Made by a program: the position numbers and the translations under genes | Assembly: GCA_016617855.1 (NCBI GenBank) | Contig: JAECUM010003733.1 | Coordinates: 62,001 to 126,000 of the forward strand | From: Megalonaias nervosa | Lineage: Eukaryota; Mollusca; Bivalvia; Unionida; Unionidae | DNA length: 64,000 bases | Reading direction: 5' to 3' | The notes under the pieces: generated by a model | Told to the model about the DNA's origin: nothing | The model's database searches: none | Seen by the model: the letters and a program-made list of their open reading frames with translations, nothing else | Shown: piece after piece, positions 1-11,900 of the stretch | How positions within the stretch are numbered: position 1 is the stretch's first letter | Layout: every line of letters begins with the position of its first letter

Positions 1-492
1 GTGTATAACTGTTGTCTTGATAGAAGATAGTTCAGTTGGGCACCAAACATATGTTGTGACCAGTTTGAGTTGGAATTTTTATTTTATTGAATTTCAAGTG
101 ATTACTTTCCCTGGAAATACAAGTGCTCCTACAAAATTCTTTGACAGACATTCACTGAAATTTATTCAGAATTCAAAACTGGAATATTATTTTCTGTGAT
201 TCAACAAAGAACTGTTGACAGAACAGCACTTCGCAGATTACAACAGACGTCGTCACCTTCCATTTTTGAATTTCATTGGGACTCTTAACTCAGATTCGTT
301 TATGACTTTTTAATAATAGGACTTCTATTTTTTAATTCTTGGATTAAGTTTGGATTTGATTCGTAAAACCGTAAGTTCTTTTTCTCAATTTTACCTTGAT
401 TTTCTTGGGAAATAAATTATTTGTTAAATTTTACAAAGCTTGTTGTCTTCACTCTTTTCTATTACGTTTTGGAAGAGCCTAGACATGTAACA
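1..492 (+). repeat. 3' part of LTR-like repeat
   Basis: Aligns by eye with the 3' half of the solo LTR at 18604-19503. Shared landmarks: a stretch around 300-360 (ataggacttctattttt), an aataaat poly(A)-type signal, ttttacaaagcttgttg, and a similar end (catgtaaca at 484-492). It is cut by the window start. The open frame at 17-199 is not a recognisable protein. Some similarity continues to about 560. Confidence 0.55.
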
Positions 493-1801
493 ATATATTT
501 AGCCTACGTTGACCATGCTATGATCTTGACGGTTTCCTCAGGTCATAATTGTCAAAGAGAAGAACTTGACTGCAGTGTGGAGCCGAAAACACTTTAAAAC
601 ATTGTTGATCACATTTGATGTAAACTATCAACAGTGGTGTTACATGTTATAATGTACTACTTTAGCCAATAGGTCTTTCCCTAACGAAAACCTAATATTG
701 ATAAATGGAAATCGGTAGAGATAATTGGATTACTGACCTTACTATATGAATTAAATATTGGTCCAGGACACTGATAAAAGGTGGTTTCTTGTGAGGGTTA
801 AATATGGCATTTTTTGGCTTATAATGCTGACTGCATGCTGCATCAGTGGGATGGCTGCCCACAAGTGGTACTTTTGTACACAAGCTCATTGGTGCAGAGA
901 AAACTGACCATGTATAGGAGGGGCCACTGGTGATTGGGGGGGTCCGTATACGAGGGGGCAGCATTGTATCACAAGTTTACATAGTCCAACTTTTCCCTGA
1001 CTTTGAACACCTGATTTTAGATATTTTAACATTTATATAGTGTTGTAAGGGCAGTTTGTAACTCAGTTATTATGAAAGAATGTTCAAGAGATGACTGAAT
1101 ATGGGAAGTTATTGCTACTTTGCAATAGAAGGTCAGGATAGTCAACAAGTGAGGCAGGATAGAGTATTACTTCAAATAATTACCTAACTTGGCAACCACA
1201 TGTTGTGCAACTTCACTGCACTGTGGGGGGCTGGTAGATATTGATTGATATTTGAATAGCGAATACAAGAAGTACCACCCATTGAAAGAGTCTGACTGAT
1301 TTACATTCAGATAACATCTGAAGAATCATCTATATATATATATATTGATTATTGATTTGGAGCATTTCAGGAATCCTTAATATTTAGTAAATGTGTGTTT
1401 AGAAAAGGTTGATTTGCTTCATTGTAATACTTCATTTGCATTATTGCTGATGTTAAAAGTTAATGTGCATTCCTTATTCAGCTTAAAGAATCTTATCTCA
1501 TGAAAGTGGAAAGTAGATCACTGACATTTCTAAGAACTGGATGATTTTGCTGTATTCAGATAAATCAGAACTAACTTGCATACTGACCTTACCCCAATCT
1601 TACAAAGGATCATTAATCTTCTGAGATATGGGCAGTTCAATTCAAAATATCTACTGCCCATTTCATTTGGCAACTGCATTGGCATATGTAACACATGTTA
1701 GTCATGTGATTTAAGGATCACAAATATAATTATATTTGTAATATTCACCATTAATTTGTGACAAATACAACTATTTTGTAAAAAAATGTTTTAAATTATA
1801 C
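493..1801. other. upstream or intron 1 sequence, no gene seen
   Basis: AT-rich, without a recognisable protein. I looked for a signal-peptide exon ending in a phase 0 donor and saw none. The minus-strand frame at 692-964 has no recognisable features. A short (ta) run occurs at 1331-1344. Confidence 0.5.
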
Positions 1802-2311
1802 CAAGGGTGAAATAATTCTTCAGTACTTTTGCTGTACTGATACACATACCGATACAAGTTGTGGAAAATGGATACAAAATGATAATACTGTATGAAAGTT
1901 ATTTTAATCTTAACAGTTGATAATTATTAGCCGTTTGCCATTTTATTCTTTAAATTAGAATTATTCTGAGAAAGCTGTTTCAAGCACAGGCACTAATTTT
2001 TTAAGTTAAAAAGAAAAAGACTTGACAACACTTGCTTGTCATCTACAAATTAACACCAGGTGACATGGTTAGTGATATTGCTTCAGTCAGTTTCATGTTC
2101 ATGGTAATTATTTTGTTCCAACTGCTTGCTTGGCATTAGGTAGTCTGAGTTTCCTCTGACCCTTGCTACTCCATTTTTGATATTCGGACATTTTTGTTTG
2201 GGGTGAAGGTTCAGAAGCAATTGCTTATTGAAAAGTTGGTATTTGCATCTGTGTGTATTGATGCGCAAAAGTATCGATGCATGGATATATCAATGAATTG
2301 TTTCACCCCTA
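1802..2311 (+). mobile_element. hAT-like deletion derivative
   Basis: Begins caagggtgaaataat and ends in gaattgtttcacccct plus a, inverted relative to each other. The left 250 bp aligns with the left end of the hAT-like element at 6089 (shared gtacttttgctg, gatacaa, gaaaaagacttga, gtgacatggtt). The right end carries gtatcgatgcatggatata, like the left end of that element in reverse. No clear target duplication is seen. A piece of it (2147-2240) is repeated at 3650-3750. Confidence 0.6.
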
Positions 2312-2771
2312 TTTGATTGAAGTTTTGTGCATTTCACCCCCACCCCCATAATTGTGGAGGTTGCTGGTTAGGTGTTTGCTTCACTTCTGGTGTGGAAAAA
2401 CACAAAATTGACATGCACTGTATCTTATTCTTAATGCTTTAAAGTTTTAACTTTTTACACGCTTGTCTGTGTTTTTGGAACAGCCTATTCAGGCTGGAGT
2501 GGGAAATCATTTCACTCTAATATTGAAGTTCAGCATAGACTCTGGCACTTTTGGATAAAACAGTAGATTATATTTCTAAAGTTATGAGCCATGTAAAGAC
2601 CTCATTGGAGCTTTTTAAAGTCTTGGTCACATTTTATTATGAATAATTGGTAATTGTGGTGATTCCATATCTCGTAGTAAAGTAACATGTGGGAACAAGC
2701 ATGGTGTCTGAAATGGCGACGCATTCAGAATTGTTGTGTTGCAACTAATAAGTTTCTTGGTTCTTTTCTAG

Positions 2772-2967
2772 TATGAAGATGCTGACGAAGTGGTGTTGTG
2801 GATGAATACTGTTGGGCCCTACCATAATCGCCAGGAAACCTATTCATACTTCTCCTTGCCATTCTGTACAGGTCCTAAAAAGGATATTGCACACTACCAC
2901 GAGACATTGGGAGAAGCCCTTCAAGGAGTAGAACTAGAATTCAGTGGCCTTGATATATCCTTCAAAA
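2772..2967 (+). CDS. TM9SF3: TM9SF3 exon 2 (lumenal domain start)
   Basis: Follows a ttcttttctag acceptor and ends before a gtaggt donor, leaving one base of a split codon. It encodes residues 1-65 of the visible protein, including [18 protein letters not shown] and [19 protein letters not shown], which are near-invariant in TM9SF3. It starts at a codon boundary (phase 0), so the missing first exon must also end in phase 0. The open frame runs past the donor to 3023, but that tail is intron. Confidence 0.96.
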
Positions 2968-5900
2968 GTAGGTTATTGAATAAACTTTGTACTGCCCACA
3001 ATGTGGCACAGCAAAGGTTCTAGCTGATTTTCAAGTTTTATTTACCTTTATTAAAGCTGGCAAGTTTATATGATGATGGTTTCTTGGATCAAATCAGAAT
3101 TGCTTATCTTTTGTTAGGCTTGAAGGTGATAGAATGTCTGTATTTAATGTCATGAATTCATTTGAAAGCCTCTTCAAGAAGCCTTGTCATTTTGCCATCT
3201 TTCAGCATATGTTTTGGGGGGCATCTAGGAATTGAGTTGGGTGTGTGCACATGTCTGTAGACATGTTAGGTTAAATTTTTTCCAGCATTTCCTTCTAGGT
3301 AACTCATAACTGATCCACATTTATGTGTGGTATATATTTCTGTAATACATCATTGCATACTCCTCCTAGCAACACTCCTGTTCCAGCATTCTGGCTCTAG
3401 ATGGTGTCATATGGTCTGGAATAATGTAGAGACAAATTTTTTGTGAAGTTTGACCAGTTCACCTTATGCTTGGAATTTAAAATGATCACATTCTCTCCTT
3501 TACTTGGGATTATTGCTGGGGTCTGCTGCAGGGTAGGGTAGTGGGACACATTTCAGCAAAAGTTCTTAAAGTGTTTTTCATTTCTTACATTTCAGTGACC
3601 CTTTCATTGAATCACCTCATGTTTCAAACATATATTGGGAACTAGTCCAAGTTTCCTCTGACCCTTGCCACCCCATTTTTGATATTTGGACATTTATGTT
3701 GGGGATATAGGGTCAGAGTCCACTGCCTATTGAAAAATTGGAATTCGCCAACACCATTTGGTGTCAGCATAGGGTAGTCGCTTACTAGCTGGCCTAGCAA
3801 ACTTGAACAACCTTCATCGAGATATACCTGCAGGAAATCGATAGGAATAAGATTTATTTTCTCAGAAATTGCAAGCATAACATTTGTTATGTCTTTAATG
3901 CGCTGACAGACTAGACAAAACTACAGCATTGATCAATTTGTCCTGGAAATCACCATTTGCATTCCGAGTCGCAGTACTACACAAATCTCGCAACCTACAT
4001 GTCAGTGACATCAGAGGTCCAATAGTCATATGATATCAACAATAAACCATTTTCAAAGATGTGGTACATAGAGTTTGAAAATATTAATTAGAAGTCATGT
4101 GTTGTTTGTACATAAATATAGTGCACACTTAATTCTCAGCATATTTATTCTGAGAACAATGACCAGAAACCTGGTGGTATCGCAGCAAGGTGGAGAAAAC
4201 CAAATTCATCATGTACTAAGCATGTGTCAGCGATGTATTTTGTATGGTATCATGTGACTACCACATTGACCTGTGCTGTGTGCATGGTGAATCTGGGTTT
4301 TTTCCAAGTTGCTGCAACATTTATAGATTGGTGGTCGTTGTTTTCAGTATAAATATTTTGAGAAGTTTATGTTCTTTCATTTTTCGATAAATATTACATG
4401 ACTTTCATTTATATGTTCAGTTTGTTTTCCTACAGCAACATTAGAAATGGTTGTTGTTGATATCACGTGACTATTTGACCTCTGTTGTCATTAACATGTA
4501 GGTTGTGAGATTTGTTTAGATTAAAAATTTCATTCAACAAGGAGTCAGTAAATATTCAGATAAATGCAAACAAATAGACATGCACACAAATATATTATCT
4601 AAAATCAGAATAAAAATATTGTCAAAAATCTATTGTCATTTTTCTTATCCAAAATGTTAAGTATCTAGCTGAATAATCCAGTTATATTCTGCCTTTCTCT
4701 ATTCACCATTCACTACATTAATGCCTGAAGGCTGAGTGAATTAAAATAAGTCAGACCAGACATTATAGCATGGGTATTACTTCCTAATTCTGCATCTTCA
4801 ATAGCGAACAGAGAGAGGTAAAAAATAATGACTGCATTATTCAGGTTAAACATTGTCATATTTTTTGGTGCGAAAAGGTGACAGTGTTCTTTCAAGCACA
4901 GTTAGTTGAAAGTCTGACGGTAAACAAATTATATACTGCTCTTCATCTAAAATAAATACAACAGTTGGTGAACCCTTGCTATTTATCAAAGGAATGGACA
5001 ACATAATTGATGGCACCAAAATTCACCGGGCTTCTAAACTGCATACCATGTGCATTTCTCATTTTAAAGCTGAATCTAAACCAGTGGCAGCTAGTACAGC
5101 ACGTTAGTGTTTATTCAAGTCAGAGCAAGCAGAATAAGACTAAACTGGTTATAAATTTCAGAACTGAAAGTGTTGAAGATATTGATTATGAAAGGAGATG
5201 TCAACAGAACATTTTAATTCTCTTGTTTTTTTATGAGGGAATAAATAAAAGAAAAATAGAACGCTTTTGTCATTTTTAACAAACTTTATATTTTTGTTGA
5301 ACTCAGCCAAAAGTTTTTATGAGCAAATATTATGGTTAAGTTATATATTTTGATTTTTATGTGAGCTGTAAAATTGAGATTTTGCCAGTGCATTTTGGAA
5401 GTTCGCTGGCCCAGTGGCTCAGAGGTTTGAAAAATTAATAGTGAAGACTGCCATGGATAAGCATATGAATCTGCAAGACAAGGCTCCTGAACAAATTAAT
5501 ATCAGCAGGTCATGAAACCTTTCTTGCAAGCCATATTCTGGATTAGGAAATGTCAAACCTGCTAACCATTATGATTTGATATGACCTGAAAATACAGACT
5601 TGCAGAATAACAGCAAATATTACAGAAATCCGATTTTTTGGATGGTAAATTACAGATACTGACCTGTCGTTGATTAGGATACTGGTTTCACAATACATTC
5701 AGTGGAGTTTGTCAGGGAATCAGACTAGCTGTATAGGATGACCTCAGATGCTTAAACTGCACATATTTTTTCATACAAAATGTCTGCATGATTTGCTGTT
5801 GCTTATAGAATTATCTAAAAATGGTATCTAACAAGTGGTACATTTTAAAGATGAATGGGACAACGAGCCTCTTAAAAAGTTTCAATAGGACAGATATTTA

Positions 5901-8900
5901 AAAGGAATAATCATATGCAGGGGCAGGAAGGGCAGCAGTTAAGTCTGTTGGACACCATGTGTTGATTTGAGTGTGTTTGGTGGTCGGGGAGATGATTGCT
6001 GTTGCAACATGACATTTCAAAGAGAATGTAAAGGATTACATTAAGTTGAGAGATAGCAACAAGGCATTGAGCTCCAGAGGGTTTGGAATATGGGTGAAAC
6101 GATATATCGATGCATCGATACTTTTGCTGGAACAATACACATATCGATACAAGAGGAGAATCAATACTAAACGATACTTACCATATATAAGTTACTTTAG
6201 TCTTCACCAGTTATGAATAATTATTATTAGTTCGCCTTCTTATTATTTTAATATATAATTAATCTGAAACAGCAGTTGCAGTCCTAGGCACTCAATTTTA
6301 TTAGTAAAAACGAAAAAGACTTGAGAATACCCGCTTGCAATCTGCATATTTGAACAAAGTGACATGGTTCGTAATCAGCCCCCACCCCCATTTCCATGCT
6401 AATTATCTTATCCCAGCATAAAGGATACATTCCAAACATGTTCCACGTGATTAAAGAATGAAGTACTTACTCATCATTTAATAACCAATTTTACGCAAAG
6501 TTTCTACATTGAATTTGATCTCATCTATTTTGGTTGACTTGAAAGCTACACTACTGGTGCTGGTGTGTCGCGCAGTGAAATAAGTTACATTCAGATCTTA
6601 TTGGTGGTTATTTGTTCCAGTCAAGGTTAAATAATAACTACCAATCAGCAATCAGTGTAGCTTATTCCCTGCATGACAGACGGGAAGTACAAGCAAAGCA
6701 ACAGAGAAAATTTGCTCAAAAGTCATTGATATATAGAGTACTTAAACAGAGATGCTGCCAGAGTGTGGGATTGCGTGAATCGTGCAAAATATGTACGAAA
6801 TTTGCACACTTGGAGAACGGTGGTGTAAGAGAACTATCACAAATTAGTTGAAAGTCCTGCATGTGAACATGTGGTCAACAAAGTATAACATTTTTATTTA
6901 ACCATTCTTGTCGCAACATTTGTTTTTTGGGTAGGCAACTGTTTACACATCTGGGGTCTTCAAGCATGACAAAAATGGTTGTTAAACTATATTTGATTGG
7001 CATGTTGTGCCCTTGAATAAGTGTTTTGGCATAGTTTGAACCCTCCATAAAGGAAGATTTACAAATGCATGTATAAAATATCGGCCACCTAGAAAACCCA
7101 AAATGTCTGATTCCGGGCGTGGTTCATTATGTTTTCGTTCACCAAATACTGGCTGGTGATAATGATGATGACAATAATTTTTGAAGTTATGAAGTTTATT
7201 GGATTATTGGAGCTGGGAAATTCTTAATGGAGATAACAGTGAGTGATTTTGAGCCTGAAAATGGTGTTAAAAATGAGTCAGATGTACATATTAGATGGAC
7301 TAAAATAGAGGGCATGACAGTCAGTCTCCCTTTCAGCGGTATTTCGAAATGTAGAAAGGGCAGAATACTGAGCCTAATTCAAATACAGACAATTTAAAAG
7401 TAGAATGCAATTTTCAATTTTTTTATCAATCAATCTAGCCCAGTGAATCATATGCCTACAGAACCATATATCCATATCAGTGTTAAGATAAACTGAATAA
7501 ATAAGGGTGAAAAAATGAAGTTAAGTAAAGATATTTATTTTGAATACCTCTGTCTGCACAAGCAGACTATGGCATTAATTGACTAAAAACCATAATACAG
7601 CATTATGGAACAGAAATCTGGCATAGTAGTCGGTAAACTGCTGATTCAAGAAGTAAGTTTGAGTTCATGAAAAATCCTGTTTTGGAGCAGATGTATCCAA
7701 AAGATACTATCTGTGAGCTCTGGAAAATTCTAAATAAAACAGCCACAGAGATCAGTTTCCCAATAATCTTTAAGCTGACAAAGCTAGCTATGCATATGCC
7801 CTTTCAGAAGGAAGCAGACAAACCTTCATACACAGATAAGGAACAGAGTATGCTCAGAAATAATTAACATTAATACTTACACAACTAGAGATGACATCTT
7901 TCAAAGATTTTGATTTCAGTAGAGCTCTAAAAATGTTGAGTATTGAAGTGTTAGGTAAATATTGAACCATGACTGTTTCCTCCTCCTCCTCCTTTTCTAC
8001 TCCCCTTCTTTGGCAACAAAGGGTGAAGTCCCCCTTAAGATATAATCCTGGCAGTATCTTTCCTTAAATTGTACATGGGGAACAAATTTGGAATGTATTT
8101 TTCTATGCAGAGATATTTAACCAGTGAATGAAGGTGCTGATGGAATAAATAAAATTACCACAATCAGCAGTGGAGCAGATTTCAAACAGCTGAAGTTTAT
8201 CACCTTGTGTAAATTGCTTTATTGCTTTTGTTTTGAAGATAACATCATAATATCTTCCAAGTTTAAGTTAGACATAAATTGGTAATAAGTTGTTTTCAAA
8301 GCATTAATGCAGTGCAAAACAAAGGGCCTGGTGGTTAAAGTGAGTTAAATGGAGTCACCATTAAATAGCCTTAAACGCTGAATAAAACTCACTGACAACC
8401 AAGTAGTCTGTTTTAAAGTATTTTTCTTTTCTTGTCATTGATGAGAATTGCATATAAATATATGATAACTATATCTCTATCTGTAATCTGCATACTGGAA
8501 ATAAAATCAGCATGTCAACATACATAAAGGGGTACCAACTTTCAAAGATAGAAAGACCATCAAGTGTATCATATCGCAGGCTGTGTATTGTGAATTGTAT
8601 CAATATGTGGCACAGGTGTATTGTTTCACCCCTAGTTTGGAAACTGCAGTTTGTGAAACACTACTGAAGGTAATTATGGTCTTAGTGTATTTTATTAAAT
8701 TTTTAGTTGAACATAATGTTTACCATCATTACATCAGTCTTGAATCTTGCATTTTAACTTTTAGAAAGCAACTTGACAATAACAGTATGTGATATTTAGT
8801 TCCACCTTATTGAAAACTGGTCAGACTTGTGGAAACAAATGACTTCCTCTGAGAGAATGTTTAATTTTGGGTTGGCAGGTTTGAAATGTGACAAAAATTT

Positions 8901-11900
8901 GCTTAGTCCTCTTATTGGAGAATTTCATGGCGTGCATGTAAATTTCCTTGCTTAATATAAAATTAAATTAGTGGTCCAGAGGTTAATGAATCCCATTATA
9001 AAAATGTCTCTTTAGCATATTTTTGGAATTTTCAAAATTGTTTGTCCATACAGTTTAGTTAAATATAGCTTTGTCTCTTATGTTTTTTAGGTGACCAGAC
9101 CAAAGTGAATTACTGCACTGTAACATTGTCAGAAGAGACGTACCAGGCATTTGTGTATGCTGTGAAAAACCATTACTGGTACCAAATGTACATTGATGAT
9201 CTGCCCATTTGGGGTAGGTATAATATTGGGGGGCTTTTAAGCTTAAAGCAGGAAGTCGAGAAAGGCAGTCAGCTGATGCAAATTATTATCTCCATGGTTT
9301 TTGAAAAAAAGGATGGGATTGTAGAATAATGCTTGCCAGGTTGTGTGTACATAGTGTTGCGCATTTATGCTGTTTAAGATGGAAAATTAAAAGTTGTCTA
9401 CATGACATGAGGGGTGGTCTGTACAAGTATACAACAGTTTCAGAATTTGCTGCATGTTTTAGAACTGGAGGTGGGGACACTTTAACATTTATATATAATG
9501 ATAAGGGTAGGTATTACCGAGAAAAGCATGGGGATATGCAGCTTTGCTGCAGACTTAGTTTGTATGTTGTAAAGAGATGCTATTTAAAGGTTTGTGTGCA
9601 GATAAAATATTCCTCTTTCTCCAAAGCTGAATGAGTAATATTTTTAGCTCTACTTGCCTTAGAGCAGAAGAGCTTATGGGATATTCTGTTGTTTGTCATA
9701 AGATATCTGTTTGTTATTTTTGTTATTGCTGCTTCTCATAAACTTCAGAGGATTGCCATGAGACTTTACATGCATATTCATCCATAGATCTAGTTGGTCC
9801 TAATGAAAAGGGTGTTGCTTAGACATCCAGTACGGCCACTATAGCAGCCATCTTGAATATTATTCTTCCTGAATGGATGGTCATATCAACATGGATTGAG
9901 AAATTATCACAGGGCACTAGTGATTCATGCAAAATTTGTTTGAATTTGTGCACTAAGAATACTTTGATGTGAAAATTAATTTCAAGTCATGCGTATGAAA
10001 ATGTACTTTGCGCAGTCTGCAACTTTATTCAGCTATTCAACCTTAAAGTGCTTGTAGAAATGGTAATAAATATTGTAAGGCTTGTTGTGATGTGTATTTT
10101 TTCATAACTGTTTAAACATCTGGTTCTTTGGCTTGACATCAGTGGCTGTTAACTAACATTGATTGGCACATTGGGCCCCATAACAAGCATTGTGTCAAAA
10201 GTTTGAACCTTGCATTAAGGAAGTTTTACAAATGCTTGCTAATGGAGATATTAATGAGTGAATTTGATCCAAAACATGGCATTAAATATGAATCCGATGT
10301 AAATGCTGGATGGACAAAAGCAGAAGGCATGCTGGACAACCCCACATTTCATTGGTATTTTGAAATTAAATGTGGGAACGGCAGACAGAAGCCAAATTAA
10401 AATACAGATAATTTAAAAGTAGAGTGCACTTCTAATTTCTTTTCTTGTCACAATTGGTACAAAACCATATAGCCCAAGCATAAAGGTTATGATAAATCTA
10501 ATAAATAAGATTATTATATGCTCATTTTTTTCTCCGTTAACTTTACATTGTCAGAATCGTGCAATATTTTGTGATACTGAACTCCTCGCACTCAATTCAT
10601 ACTGCATTCGCGTGAATAAAGGAACTACTTTCTATTGGAAACAAACAATTTGTTTCTGAATGAACTAAAGCAGATGTTTAGTGGACTGACACATACAAAC
10701 TACTTTGGCACATTCCGCACTAACTTTTTTCGATACAGTGTTTCAGATTTAGGCTAGCTATAGATGCCAGACAGGGTCCTTACAATAACATGCAAGTTAT
10801 AAGACATAAACTGTCTTCTTTAGCTGGTAATAAAAATGGCAAAAATATACTTACAATTTTACATCCTGAATTTCCTCAAAATGTACTTTAGTAGTTCTGC
10901 AAATCCGAATTACATGAGCCATGTCATGGGTTCTCAAGGCTGATTACACATTTCGAAATTGTATTGAAATTTCGAGTTTATTCCAAGTGCAGTTACATCC
11001 TCCTTACTGCACTCAAAATGAAATAAACATTAAATTCCACAGCGTCTTTTTGATAATTGTAATTGAAAGACTTCGTATTTTTCCCACATTATGATCTGAA
11101 TCATTCAATGACAGAACAGAAACACGCACGCCGATGTCAACACACTTCAATATGATTAAACTGGCAGACGCTGCAGGAATCCGATGTAAGTTACTTTATG
11201 TAGATAAATCCAGACTATAATCACGAAATTGTGTCGAATCGACAAAAATACCAAAACATATTCATTCCAAATCAAATGGAAAAGTTGTTGCAATGCACAT
11301 TCATTAACAATATTACTCCAAATTTCAATTTTAAGTAGACCAAATGCCATTTTCTTTCGAAACTTACATCTAGCACGCGACCAAGTTCAAATTTGTCTGG
11401 GCGGAGTTACGTGTGCATTAATAATGTTGTTGTGTGATGATGCATCTACGCTTGTGTATTTAGTTTGGAATACGACATACATTCATTTACTTTGTTTCTT
11501 GTAGTGTATTTTTGTTTATATATTTAAGTCTTGGGTAGAATAAGAAAATGAGCATATAATAAAAAGGTTACTGCATTTGTATGGGAAAATATGAACTCGT
11601 TTTGTCGGATGGATATACTGCACTCCCAAGGTCATGCAGTATAACCATCCAAAAAACTCGTTCATATTTTCCCATACAGATGCAGTAACCAATAAATATA
11701 AAAATGAAATTAAAAAGTAAAGATATTTATTTTATCAAAATACCTGTTAAACAAGTAGACTGGCAGTAATAAACTTACAGCATTATGGAATAGTAAATCT
11801 GGCATAGTCATTGCTGTTAATGGAGATATCTCCAGTAGTCAGTAGATTGTTAATTCAAGAAAGTTAAACTTGGGCAGAGCATATGTTAATGCAACATCAT

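Larger units (their letters stand above)
2968..6088. other. intron 2, first half: repeats only
   Basis: No exon signal. Contains a hAT-derivative scrap (3650-3750, tttcctctgacccttgcca), the foldback at 3981-4514, unassigned AT-rich DNA at 4520-5560, and the first half of repeat family C (5580-6088). Confidence 0.5.

Noticed and set aside
1..2771. Search for the signal-peptide exon of TM9SF3
   Set aside because: No ATG followed by a hydrophobic stretch and a phase 0 donor was found; most of the region is repeat or AT-rich.
5401..5436. tRNA-like string ggcccagtggctcagaggtt (possible SINE head)
   Set aside because: Resembles an A box only; no B box or cloverleaf could be formed downstream.
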